A DNA stretch of 14,069 nucleotides from an uncultured Pseudomonadota bacterium (GTDB taxonomy: Bacteria; Pseudomonadota; Gammaproteobacteria; Burkholderiales; Rhodocyclaceae): NCBI GenBank assembly GCA_946479855.1, contig CAMLHL010000067.1, positions 1 through 14,069 of the forward strand, written 5' to 3'. A program made the position numbers and the translations under genes. Each line of letters opens with the position of its first letter. Within the stretch, counting starts at the first letter, position 1. The notes under the pieces were generated by a model. The model had not been told where the DNA came from and did not search any database. It saw only the letters and a list, made by a program, of their open reading frames with translations. Of the stretch, positions 6,253-13,350 are shown one piece after another.

Positions 6253-7692
6253 TCAGATCGTGATGCCGAGTGCCTTGGCGACGCCGACGCCGTAGGCCGG
6301 GTCGGCCTTGCTGCAATTGCCGATGTGGCGGCGCTTGATCTCGTCCGGCGCATCGCCCATGGCGCGGGCGGTGTTGTCGAACAGGATCTGCTGCTGGGCT
6401 GGCGTCATCAGGCGGAAGAGCGCGCCGGGCTGCGAGTAGTAGTCGGTATCCTCGCGATGGTTCCAGTGATCGGCGGCGCCTTCGACCGACAGCGGCGGTT
6501 CGCGGAAGTCCGGCTGCTCCTGCCACTGGCCATAGCTATTCGGCTCATAGCCGAGCGTCGCGCCGTGGTTGCCGTCGGTGCGCATGGCGCCGTCGCGGTG
6601 GTAGCTGTGCACCGGGCAGCGCGGCGCATTGACCGGAATCTGGTGATGATTGACGCCGAGCCGGTAGCGCTGTGCGTCGCCGTAGGAGAACAGCCGCGCC
6701 TGCAGCATCTTGTCCGGCGAGAAGGAAATGCCGGGAACGACGGCGGCCGGGTTGAAGGCCGATTGCTCGACTTCGGCGAAGAAATTCTCCGGGTTGCGGT
6801 TCAGCTCCATAACGCCCACTTCGATCAGCGGGTAATCCTTGTGCGGCCAGACCTTGGTCAGATCGAACGGGTTGTAGGGTACCTTGGCGGCATCCTTCTC
6901 CGGCATGACCTGGATGTACAGCGTCCATTTCGGGAAGTCGCCGCGGTCGATCGCTTCGAGCAGGTCGCGCTGGTGCGACTCGCGGTCGCGGCCGATGATC
7001 TCGGTCGCCTCGGCGTCGCTGAGGTTCTTGATGCCCTGCTCGGTGCGGAAGTGGAACTTGACCCAGTAGCGCTCGTTGGCGGCGTTGATGAAGCTGAAGG
7101 TGTGCGAACCGAAGCCGTGCATGTGGCGGTAGCTGGCCGGAATGCCGCGGTCCGACATGACGATGGTCACCTGGTGCAGCGCTTCCGGCAACGAGGTCCA
7201 GAAATCCCAGTTGTTCCTGGCCGAGCGCATGTTGGTGCGCGGGTCGCGCTTGACGGCATGGTTGAGGTCGGGGAACTTGAGCGGATCGCGCAGGAAGAAG
7301 ACCGGCGTGTTGTTGCCGACCAGGTCCCAGTTGCCTTCATCGGTATAGAACTTGACCGCGAAGCCGCGGATGTCGCGCTCGGCGTCGGCGGCGCCCCGCT
7401 CGCCGGCGACGGTGGTGAAGCGGGCGAAGAGCGGCGTCTGCTTGCCGATATGGCCGAACAGGCGGGCGCGGGTGTAGCGGGTGATGTCGTGGGTGACGGT
7501 GAAGGTGCCGTAGGCGCCGGAACCCTTGGCGTGCATGCGGCGCTCGGGAATGACCTCGCGGTCGAAGTGGGCGAGCTTCTCGAGCAGCCAGACGTCCTGC
7601 AGCAAAACCGGGCCGCGCGGGCCGGCGGTCATCGTATTCTGGTTATCGACCACCGGGCAACCGGCGGCAGTGGTGAGCTTCTTGTCATTCAT
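6253..7692 (-). CDS. katA: Haem catalase, small-subunit clade 3
   Basis: The catalase disproportionates H2O2 to water and oxygen. The 479-residue length is that of small-subunit, clade-3 catalases. Catalytic His54 is in [14 protein letters not shown], Asn127 in [11 protein letters not shown], and the proximal haem-ligand Tyr337 in [15 protein letters not shown]. The H-to-N (73) and H-to-Y (283) spacings equal those of bovine catalase. The N-terminus, [20 protein letters not shown], has no signal peptide, so a cytosolic enzyme is expected. The ATG at 7690-7692 has AGGAGA about 7 nt upstream. It follows a 30-codon ORF by 18 nt and precedes tpx. The promoter and OxyR-like site upstream of the small ORF would control it. 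The name katA follows common usage for this clade. Confidence 0.96.
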   Translation of the reverse strand: MNDKKLTTAAGCPVVDNQNTMTAGPRGPVLLQDVWLLEKLAHFDREVIPERRMHAKGSGAYGTFTVTHDITRYTRARLFGHIGKQTPLFARFTTVAGERGAADAERDIRGFAVKFYTDEGNWDLVGNNTPVFFLRDPLKFPDLNHAVKRDPRTNMRSARNNWDFWTSLPEALHQVTIVMSDRGIPASYRHMHGFGSHTFSFINAANERYWVKFHFRTEQGIKNLSDAEATEIIGRDRESHQRDLLEAIDRGDFPKWTLYIQVMPEKDAAKVPYNPFDLTKVWPHKDYPLIEVGVMELNRNPENFFAEVEQSAFNPAAVVPGISFSPDKMLQARLFSYGDAQRYRLGVNHHQIPVNAPRCPVHSYHRDGAMRTDGNHGATLGYEPNSYGQWQEQPDFREPPLSVEGAADHWNHREDTDYYSQPGALFRLMTPAQQQILFDNTARAMGDAPDEIKRRHIGNCSKADPAYGVGVAKALGITI

Positions 7693-7710
7693 CTTGTCTC
7701 TCCTGATGGA

Positions 7711-7803
7711 TCAATGGTTGCCGGGGAGTGCAGCAAGGATTTCGACATAGCTGTCCCAGGACAGTTCGCCCCGGGTGAAATGCTGAATGAGTCGAGAAAT
7801 CAT
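7711..7803 (-). CDS. Small ORF (30 aa) upstream of katA
   Basis: This 30-codon ORF begins MISRLIQHFTRGELSWDSYV and ends EILAALPGNH before a TGA. I do not recognise it as a named family. Evidence that it is translated: a consensus AGGAGG Shine-Dalgarno ends 7 nt before the ATG; it is the first ORF after the predicted promoter; and it fills the space up to 18 nt before katA. The peptide looks like a short amphipathic helical protein (hydrophobic I, L, F, W, V, L spaced through it) without low-complexity bias. It could be a leader peptide coupling translation to katA, or a small protein acting with catalase. A 14-bp inverted repeat (CTGTCC-CA-GGACAG, 7751-7764) lies inside it. Translation is fairly likely; function is unknown. 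Confidence 0.65.
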   Translation of the reverse strand: MISRLIQHFTRGELSWDSYVEILAALPGNH

Positions 7804-7811
7804 TATGCCCT

Positions 7812-7858
7812 CCTAGGCTGAAAACAGATCGGTGTCGACCTGATGACCCCAGTCTAGG
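7812..7858. repeat. Inverted repeat linking the katA-unit -10 region and the small-ORF Shine-Dalgarno
   Basis: CCTAGGCTG (7812-7820) and CAGTCTAGG (7850-7858) are inverted repeats matching at eight of nine positions, separated by 29 nt. One arm includes the AGG of the small ORF's AGGAGG and the other includes the proposed -10 (7851-7856). If transcription starts where predicted, the upstream arm is not in the RNA and the repeat could act only as DNA, for example as an operator. If it starts further upstream, an RNA stem would cover the ribosome site. Confidence 0.4.
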
Positions 7859-7880
7859 CGCCGCTACTCCATTGATCCAA
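7851..7880 (-). promoter_or_regulatory. Promoter of the small ORF-katA-tpx-cupin unit
   Basis: On the minus strand TTGGAT (7875-7880) and TAGACT (7851-7856) are 18 nt apart. Each matches the sigma-70 consensus at four of six positions, as is usual for activator-dependent promoters. An OxyR-like site abuts the -35. The transcript would start near 7844, giving about 40 nt of leader before the small ORF. Confidence 0.5.
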
Positions 7881-7916
7881 TCGATTGTCGATATTTTGTT
7901 GATTGGGTATGGCTAT
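7880..7916 (-). promoter_or_regulatory. Candidate OxyR binding site upstream of katA
   Basis: On the minus strand ATAG-N7-CAAT-N7-ATAT-N7-CGAT reproduces the spacing of the E. coli OxyR consensus (ATAG-N7-CTAT-N7-ATAG-N7-CTAT), with 13 of 16 specified half-site bases matching. It ends where the proposed -35 begins (shared base 7880), the geometry used by OxyR-activated promoters. Its far end overlaps the stop codon of the DUF3422 gene. Catalase and peroxiredoxin genes are classic OxyR targets. The match is imperfect and the oxyR gene is not in the window. Confidence 0.55.
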
Positions 7917-9199
7917 CGGCCGGGCTTGTGCAGCCGCCGATGCAGGCGCCGGATGCCCAGCCAGGTGGCCATGCCGACCAGCGGCAGCAGCAGGCCGATG
8001 CTTTGCTCGACCGGCACGTCGAGGCCCCAGCTCTTGAGCGCTTTCAGGGCATAGCCGGCGAGGCCGATGCCGTAATAGGAAATCGCCACTACCGAGAGGC
8101 CTTCGACCGCCTGCTGCAACTGGAGCTGCAGGCGGGCGCTGCGGCTCAGGCTTTCGAGCACGCTCTGGCTTTGCCGCGCCTGGGCCAGATTGACGCGGGT
8201 GCGCAGCATGTCGTTGGAGCGGCTGATCCTGCCCGCCAGCACTTCCTGGCGGGCCGCTACCGAGCGGCAGGTATCCATCGCCGGGGCCAGCCGGCGTTCC
8301 ATGAATTCGCCGATGGTCGGCACGCCTTCGATGCGCCGTTCGCGCAATTCGCCGATGCGGGCGCCGACGATGCGGTCATAGGCCTGCGCGGCGCTGAAGC
8401 GGTAGCCGGTGCGAAAGGACTGGGCGCGGACCTGGGCATCGAGGCGGGAAATCTCGCGGAGCAGCCCTTCGGCATCGCCGTCGATCTCCAGGCCGCTCAT
8501 CCGGGCGCCCAGTTCGGTCAGGTCTTCCTCGATCCGGCCGAGCAGCACGGCGCCCTCGCGGGCCAGCGGCAGGGCGAGGAGGGCCATCATCAGGTAGGTC
8601 TCGATTTCGCCGAGGCGCTGGACCAGGCGACCCATCTGCGATTCGCGCAGGTCGGTGTCGCGGATCAGGAATTTCGAGAAACCGTCCGCCCCGACCTGGA
8701 AATCGGTCCACAGTTCACCGCCTGACAGCACCTGGCTACCGACCAGCGGCGGCACCGGGAACAGCATTTTCAGGCGCGGGTCGGCGATGTTCAACGGCGC
8801 GCCGCGCTCGGCAATGATGTGGGCGGCGACGATCACCGATGCCTGCAGCGATTCCAGCCAGTCGGCCGGCACGTGCCGGAGGGCGGTCTGCCTGAAATCG
8901 CTGCCGGCTGCCCCCGGTTCGACGAAGCTGAAGGTCGAGAACTCGGTGTGGCGTTCCCACTTGATGCGGAAATGCCCGAAATCGTGAAAGAAATGTTGCG
9001 CCCCGGCGCCCGGCGCGGCGACGCCGAAACGGGCACAGAGCGCGGCGAGCCGGCGGTCGTCGGCGGCCTCGTCGTTGCCGTGGACGGCCAGATGCGAGAT
9101 GCGGGCCGGCGCTTCGAGGCTCATGAAGGGCCGCGAGTGGATTTCCCCGGCCAGCGCCAGGCGCAGGGGATGGTTCAGGGCGGCGGCAAGGTTGAGCAT
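7913..9199 (-). CDS. DUF3422 family membrane-anchored protein
   Basis: This 428-residue protein begins MLNLAAALNHPLRLALAGEI, followed by HSRPFMSLEAPARISHLAVH, the characteristic start of DUF3422 (predicted membrane-anchored proteins). A large soluble domain includes HFRIKWERHTEFSTFSF and the stretch GGELWTDFQVGADGFSKFLI. A helical, Glu/Arg/Leu-rich region (about 190-360) suggests coiled coil. Two hydrophobic segments lie near the C-terminus (about 367-385 and 399-416), then a basic tail RRLHRRLHKPGR. No signal peptide is evident, so the soluble part is probably cytoplasmic and tethered by the C-terminal hairpin. The biochemical role is unknown. The ATG at 9197-9199 has only a weak AGG upstream. 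It is third in an operon with the AbrB-family permease and the 59-codon ORF (33-nt gap). Its TAG stop lies within the OxyR-like site of the next unit. Confidence 0.87.
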   Translation of the reverse strand: MLNLAAALNHPLRLALAGEIHSRPFMSLEAPARISHLAVHGNDEAADDRRLAALCARFGVAAPGAGAQHFFHDFGHFRIKWERHTEFSTFSFVEPGAAGSDFRQTALRHVPADWLESLQASVIVAAHIIAERGAPLNIADPRLKMLFPVPPLVGSQVLSGGELWTDFQVGADGFSKFLIRDTDLRESQMGRLVQRLGEIETYLMMALLALPLAREGAVLLGRIEEDLTELGARMSGLEIDGDAEGLLREISRLDAQVRAQSFRTGYRFSAAQAYDRIVGARIGELRERRIEGVPTIGEFMERRLAPAMDTCRSVAARQEVLAGRISRSNDMLRTRVNLAQARQSQSVLESLSRSARLQLQLQQAVEGLSVVAISYYGIGLAGYALKALKSWGLDVPVEQSIGLLLPLVGMATWLGIRRLHRRLHKPGR

Positions 9200-9232
9200 G
9201 GGCCTGTCGGCGCGAAGTGGAGCGCTGCCGGC

Positions 9233-9412
9233 TCAGTTGTAACCGAGCAGGACGACGACGGACAGTTCGGCGTCCTCGGAGGGGGTGCCGGTCCGGGCGG
9301 GGGCGACCGCCGGCACCTGCCCGGGCGCAGTGCCGGTCGGGAGCTTGGCGGCGGCGCGCTCGCCGGAGGGGGCGGCAGAGGCGAGGCGTCGGACGGAGGG
9401 AGTCGAATTCAT
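9233..9412 (-). CDS. Small ORF (59 aa) translationally coupled to the AbrB-family gene
   Basis: This 59-codon ORF begins MNSTPSVRRLASAAPSGERA. The middle is rich in Ala, Pro, Gly and Thr, and a contrasting C-terminus runs EDAELSVVVLLGYN. Its ATG overlaps the TGA of the upstream permease gene as ATGA, and an AGGAGAG Shine-Dalgarno sits 7 nt before the start inside that gene. This is a strong sign of coupled translation. A disordered-looking N-terminal part with a short hydrophobic tail could be a precursor peptide, a membrane-associating tail or a small protein partner. No modification enzyme or protease gene is beside it, so a peptide-natural-product role is only a possibility. I do not recognise a family. 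Confidence 0.65.
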   Translation of the reverse strand: MNSTPSVRRLASAAPSGERAAAKLPTGTAPGQVPAVAPARTGTPSEDAELSVVVLLGYN

Positions 9413-10494
9413 GATGGCTCTCCTGATTGAGGTGGATTGGATCGGGCCTGCCAGGCCAGGAAATGGCGGCACAACGGTGGGGCGCAGACGGTCAGCAGCA
9501 CGACGCGCAGCACGTGGGTGGCGGTGACCAGCGGCACGCTGAGGTGCATGACCTTGGCCGTGACGCTCATTTCGGCCATGCCGCCGGGCGAGGCGGCGAG
9601 CGCCAGCGAGGGCAGCGGCAGGGCGACGAAGTGGGCGAGCAGCCAGACGAAGCCGCCGCCGAGCAGCAGGGCGAGGCCGGTAGCCAGTGCCGAGACGCCG
9701 AGGAAGCGGGGCGCGGCGCGGAAGAAGGAAGGCGAGAAACGGCTGCCCAGCGCCACGCCGAGCAGCAACTGGCCGCCATTGACCAGTTCGGGCGGCAGGC
9801 CGGAGAGCGGCTGGCCGAGGGCGGTCAGGCCGCCGACGCAGGCCAGCGGCCCGAGCACCCAGGCGTTGGCGATGCGCAGAGCGTTGAAGAGGAGGACGCC
9901 GGCCAGTGAAACGACGAGTAACACGGGCAGGCGCTGCCCGTCGACCGCCGCCGCCAGCGGCCGGAAAACCTCGTCGCCGCCCTGGCTCCAATGGACCAGC
10001 ACGAAGGGGACGAGGCTGACGACGAGCATGACGCGCAGCGCGTGGGCGGCCGCCACCCGGTCTACGGCGCCGCCCTGGCGTTCGGCGAGGACGACCATCT
10101 CCGAGGCACCGCCGGGCAGCGCGGCAAAGAAGGCGGTGGCCGGCGACACGTCGGTCCACCGGCCGATCAGCAGCGCGCCGAGCAGGCCGACGGCGACGGC
10201 GCTGGCCGCGATCAGCGCGATGGCCGGGCCGTGGCGGCTCAGCTGGCCGAGCACTTCGGGCGTGAAATAGAGGCCGAGCGCGGTGCCGATCGCCCACTGG
10301 CCGAGCTGGCGTCCGCCGCGCGGGCTTTCCAGGCGGGCGCCGGCCATGCGCAGCAGGGCGATGCTGAACAGCGGCCCGATCATCCACGGCAGCGGCAGTT
10401 TCAGCCCGGCGGCCAGGTAGCCGGCCAGCGCGGCAACGAGCAGGGCGGGCAGGAGGCGGCGGAGCAGGCGGTGCAGCGGGGAGAGCGTCGGCAT
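9409..10494 (-). CDS. AbrB/YdfJ-type family integral membrane protein (Pfam AbrB, 'ammonia monooxygenase' misnomer)
   Basis: A very hydrophobic 361-residue protein with about ten membrane helices. It has a clear internal duplication: GQWAIGTALGLYFTPEVL (65-82) matches GQLLLGVALGSRFSPSFF (241-258); PGGASEMVVLAE (127-138) matches PGGMAEMSVTAK (303-314); and AHALRVMLVVSL (150-161) matches THVLRVVLLTVC (326-337). This double-domain pattern marks the AbrB transporter-like family, often annotated as putative ammonia monooxygenase or transport regulator. It is unrelated to the Bacillus AbrB DNA-binding protein. The substrate is unknown. The ATG at 10492-10494 follows an in-frame stop a few codons upstream, so no longer form exists, and no Shine-Dalgarno is visible. 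It is first in the operon with the 59-codon ORF and DUF3422. No clear promoter is seen between it and the upstream terminator. Confidence 0.88.
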   Translation of the reverse strand: MPTLSPLHRLLRRLLPALLVAALAGYLAAGLKLPLPWMIGPLFSIALLRMAGARLESPRGGRQLGQWAIGTALGLYFTPEVLGQLSRHGPAIALIAASAVAVGLLGALLIGRWTDVSPATAFFAALPGGASEMVVLAERQGGAVDRVAAAHALRVMLVVSLVPFVLVHWSQGGDEVFRPLAAAVDGQRLPVLLVVSLAGVLLFNALRIANAWVLGPLACVGGLTALGQPLSGLPPELVNGGQLLLGVALGSRFSPSFFRAAPRFLGVSALATGLALLLGGGFVWLLAHFVALPLPSLALAASPGGMAEMSVTAKVMHLSVPLVTATHVLRVVLLTVCAPPLCRHFLAWQARSNPPQSGEPS

Positions 10495-10498
10495 TGCT

Positions 10499-10510
10499 AC
10501 GGTCGACCGT
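10499..10510. repeat. 12-bp perfect palindrome just upstream of the AbrB-family gene
   Basis: ACGGTCGACCGT is a perfect palindrome ending 4 nt before the start codon. It occupies the place where a Shine-Dalgarno would be expected. It may be an operator or a hairpin at the 5' end of the mRNA; a perfect 12-mer can also occur by chance in G+C-rich DNA. Confidence 0.45.
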
Positions 10511-10519
10511 CAAAAAAGG

Positions 10520-10569
10520 CAAAAAACGAAAAAGGGCGCCCGGCCCGGCGGGGGAAGGGGCCGGGCGCC
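10520..10569 (-). terminator. Strong Rho-independent terminator after the ABC importer operon
   Basis: On the minus strand GGCGCCCGGCC (10559-10569) and GGCCGGGCGCC (10535-10545) form a perfect 11-bp all-G/C stem with a 13-nt loop, followed by CTTTTTCGTTTTTTG. It lies 20 nt after the ATPase stop codon and 25 nt before the AbrB-family start, so it separates the two operons. A smaller competing hairpin (10565-10580) shares part of the 5' arm. Confidence 0.92.
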
Positions 10570-10589
10570 AACCAAGGCGCTCTTTGGCC

Positions 10590-11657
10590 CTAGAAGACCC
10601 AGACCGCTTCCGGCGGGAACTCCAGCCAGCGTTGGCCGCTGTCTTCGGCCCGCTTGCCCCAGGCGCGCAGCAGGTCGCTGCCGGCATTGAGGACGTATTC
10701 GAAGCGGTCGCCGAGGAACATCGAGGTGGCCAGGTCGATTTCCGTCCGGTGCTCGCCCGGGCCGTCCGCCAGGTACGTCTGCTCGACCCGGATAACGGCC
10801 TTGGCTTCCTGGCCGATGGCGGCGTTGGTGCGGCGCAGGCCCCACAGCGAGAGGCCGTTGTCGAGGTCGATGCGGGCGCTGCCGCCGCGGATGTCGCCGA
10901 TCCGGCCGCGCATGATGTTGTTGCTGCCCATGAAGTCGGCGACGAAATAGGTCTGCGGCTGGCTGTACATTTCCTGCGGCGTGCCCTGCTGCTCGATGAC
11001 GCCGCCGTTGAACAGCAGGATGCGGTCGGACATCGCCATCGCTTCCGACTGGTCGTGGGTGACGACCAGGGCGGAGAGTTGCAGCTCGACGATCAGGTTG
11101 CGCAGCCAGGCGCGGGCTTCCTCGCGCATCTTGGCGTCGAGGTTGGAGAGCGGCTCGTCGAGCAGGATCACCGGCGGGTTGTAGACCAGCGCCCGGGCGA
11201 TCGAGACGCGCTGCTGCTGGCCGCCCGAGAGCTGGTGCGGATAGCGTTCGGCGAGGTGGTCGAGGCCGAGGTTCTTGAGCGCCGAGTGCACGCGCTGGAT
11301 GATCTCGTTGGTCGCCACCTTGCGCAGCTTGAGCGGGTAGGCGACGTTGTCGAACACCGTCTTGTGCGGCCACAGCGCGTAGGACTGGAAGACCAGGCCG
11401 AGTTCGCGCTTTTCGGCCGGAATGTCGATGCCGGCGGCGGCGTCGTAGATCGCCCGGCCGGCGATGGCGACGCTGCCGGCGTGCGGCTGCTCCAGCCCGG
11501 CGACGGCGCGCAAGAGCGTCGTCTTGCCGGAACCCGAGGGGCCGAGCAGGGAGACGACTTCGCCGCGCCGCAGCTGCATCGAGACGCCCTTGAGGATGGG
11601 ATTGCTGCCGTAGGACAGGGCGAGGTTGTCGACGGTCAGGATGGTCTTGTCAGTCAT
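10590..11657 (-). CDS. ABC transporter ATP-binding protein, Fe(III)/FbpC-PotA type
   Basis: This 355-residue nucleotide-binding subunit powers an ABC importer at the cytoplasmic face of the inner membrane. Walker A is GPSGSGKTT (39-47), the Q-loop Gln91 is in LVFQSYALWPHKTV, the signature is LSGGQQQR (143-150), Walker B is VILLDEP (163-169), the D-loop is SNLDAK and the switch His201 is in VVTHDQSEAM. A C-terminal TOBE-like regulatory domain spans about 240-355. The layout fits the Fe(III)/polyamine/2-aminoethylphosphonate group; the transported substrate cannot be fixed from this subunit. The ATG at 11655-11657 overlaps the permease stop by 8 bp, so the two are translationally coupled. The operon ends in a strong terminator just downstream. 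Confidence 0.95.
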   Translation of the reverse strand: MTDKTILTVDNLALSYGSNPILKGVSMQLRRGEVVSLLGPSGSGKTTLLRAVAGLEQPHAGSVAIAGRAIYDAAAGIDIPAEKRELGLVFQSYALWPHKTVFDNVAYPLKLRKVATNEIIQRVHSALKNLGLDHLAERYPHQLSGGQQQRVSIARALVYNPPVILLDEPLSNLDAKMREEARAWLRNLIVELQLSALVVTHDQSEAMAMSDRILLFNGGVIEQQGTPQEMYSQPQTYFVADFMGSNNIMRGRIGDIRGGSARIDLDNGLSLWGLRRTNAAIGQEAKAVIRVEQTYLADGPGEHRTEIDLATSMFLGDRFEYVLNAGSDLLRAWGKRAEDSGQRWLEFPPEAVWVF

Positions 11658-13320
11658 GAAGTTTTACTCCGAAACGCAGCGCCAGGGCGAGGCCGACGCC
11701 GACCAGCAGCATGTTGATCAGGGACAGCGCGGCGACCACATCGACGGCGCCGGAAGCCCACAGGGAAACGATTTGCGCACCGATCACCTCGGTGCCGGGG
11801 GAGAGCAGATAGACGCCGGTCGAGTACTCGCGCTCGAAGATCATGAAGATCAGCAGCCAGGCGCCGAGCAGGCCGTTGCGGATCAGCGGCACGGTGATGT
11901 CGCGCGAGACGCGGGACCGCGAGGCGCCGACCAGGCGGCCGGCTTCTTCCAGTTCCGGGCCGACCTGGAGCAGGGCGCTCTGGATCAGGCGCATGCCGTA
12001 GGCCAGCCAGACCACCGAGTAGGCGAACCACACCGAGAACAGCGTCGACCGTAGCGGCGCCAGGAAGGGCACGAACAGGAAGACCCAGAACACCGCCAGG
12101 CCGGCCATCAGGCCCGGCACGGCGCGCGGCGTCAGGACCACGTAGTCGACGAAGCGCGACAGGCCGTCCGGCTGGCGGTGGGTGGCCAGGCCGATCAGCA
12201 GGTAGCCGCCGACGGCGACGGCGCCGCCCAGCGTGCCGATCAGGATCGAATTGACGATCGAGCGGATCATCGTCGATTCCTCGAAGACGGCGCGGAAATG
12301 GTCGAGCGTCAGCACTTCCAGCAGATTGACCCCGGCCCCCCAGCTGCTGACCACCGAGCGCAAGGCGACACCGGCAATCGGCACGACGATGCTCAGCAAC
12401 AGCCACAGGCCGATCACCGCCAGCGCCACCCATTTCCAGCCGCCGAGCGCCAACGGGCGCTGGCGGGCCGACTTGCCCTTGACCGAGACGAAACGCTGCG
12501 CCGACTTGAGCAGGAAGCGCTGCAAGAGCACCAGCGGGAAGGTGACGGCGACGATGCAGGTCGCCACCGCCGCCATCAGGTGGTAGGACGGCGTGCCCAG
12601 CTTGTTGGTCAGCTTGTACAGGTAGGTGGTCAGCACCAGGTGGCCTTCCGGGTCGCCGAGGATCAGCGGCAGGCCGAAGATCTCGAAGCCGAGGAAGAAG
12701 ACCAGCACGCCGACGTAGAGCAGGGCCGGCGAAACCAGCGGGATGGAAACGTCGCGGGCGACGCGGAAGGGGCTGGCGCCGGACAGGCGGGCCGCTTCCT
12801 CGACGTCGGAGCCGAGATTGCGCAGGGCCGACGACGAGTAGAGATAGACGTGCGGCACATGGGTCAGGCCGGCGATGACGACGATCGAAAACAGCGAGTA
12901 GATGTTCCACGGCACGCTGCCGAAGAGCGATTCGAACCAGACCGAGAAGAAGCCGACCGGGCCGAGCGAGACGACATAGCCGAAGCCGAGCACCACCGGC
13001 GAGACGAAGATCGGGATGAGGATCGGCGTCTCCAGCCAGCGCCGGCCGGGCAGGTCGGTGCGGACCATGATGAAGGCCAGGATGGCGCCGAGCGGAATGG
13101 CGATCAGGCTCATGCCGACGGCGATGAAGATGGTGTTCTTGGCCGCCATCCAGAAATCCGGGTCGTCGAAAATGAAGGCGAAGGATTCCAGGCTGAGGCT
13201 GGCGGTCTTCATGAAGAAGGGGCCGGACAGCACGCTCTGGTAGATCACCAGGCCGAGCGGGAAGAAGACGGAGAGGGCGAGCAGGGTCACCACTGCCCGT
13301 CGGGGCAATGTTTGCAACAT
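11650..13320 (-). CDS. ABC transporter permease with two fused transmembrane domains (Fe(III)-type)
   Basis: This 556-residue inner-membrane protein contains two BPD_transp_1 domains in one chain, as in FbpB/AfuB-type permeases. Each half carries an EAA loop that docks the ATPase: EEAARLSGASPFRVARDV at about 174-191 and EEAGRLVGASRSRVSRDI at about 458-475. About 12 hydrophobic segments are visible. A basic linker, KSAQRFVSVKGKSARQRP, joins the halves near 272-289. The start is taken as ATG 13318-13320 because GGTGA lies 5 nt upstream. An in-frame GTG at 13327-13329 would add three residues and has no visible ribosome site. It lies 68 nt after the binding-protein stop, with a perfect hairpin between, and overlaps the ATPase gene by 8 bp. 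Confidence 0.94.
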   Translation of the reverse strand: MLQTLPRRAVVTLLALSVFFPLGLVIYQSVLSGPFFMKTASLSLESFAFIFDDPDFWMAAKNTIFIAVGMSLIAIPLGAILAFIMVRTDLPGRRWLETPILIPIFVSPVVLGFGYVVSLGPVGFFSVWFESLFGSVPWNIYSLFSIVVIAGLTHVPHVYLYSSSALRNLGSDVEEAARLSGASPFRVARDVSIPLVSPALLYVGVLVFFLGFEIFGLPLILGDPEGHLVLTTYLYKLTNKLGTPSYHLMAAVATCIVAVTFPLVLLQRFLLKSAQRFVSVKGKSARQRPLALGGWKWVALAVIGLWLLLSIVVPIAGVALRSVVSSWGAGVNLLEVLTLDHFRAVFEESTMIRSIVNSILIGTLGGAVAVGGYLLIGLATHRQPDGLSRFVDYVVLTPRAVPGLMAGLAVFWVFLFVPFLAPLRSTLFSVWFAYSVVWLAYGMRLIQSALLQVGPELEEAGRLVGASRSRVSRDITVPLIRNGLLGAWLLIFMIFEREYSTGVYLLSPGTEVIGAQIVSLWASGAVDVVAALSLINMLLVGVGLALALRFGVKLHD

Positions 13321-13350
13321 GGGGGTCACCGTGGAGGTTGGGTGGCGCGG

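Noticed and set aside
6188..6526. N-terminal extension of tpx to 279 codons
   Set aside because: The extra residues overlap katA in another frame; the ATG at 6187 has a good ribosome site and gives the normal Tpx length.
6229..7821. 530-codon plus-strand ORF antisense to katA
   Set aside because: It lies exactly opposite a catalase with all catalytic residues. Its Val/Ala/Gly/Arg/Asp-rich translation has no recognisable motif, and long antisense frames are common in G+C-rich genes.
9413..10687. Upstream extension of the 59-codon ORF into a 484-codon frame
   Set aside because: The extension overlaps the AbrB gene and the strong terminator, is Arg/Pro/Ala-rich shadow sequence, and the ATG with AGGAGAG at 9412 is the credible start.
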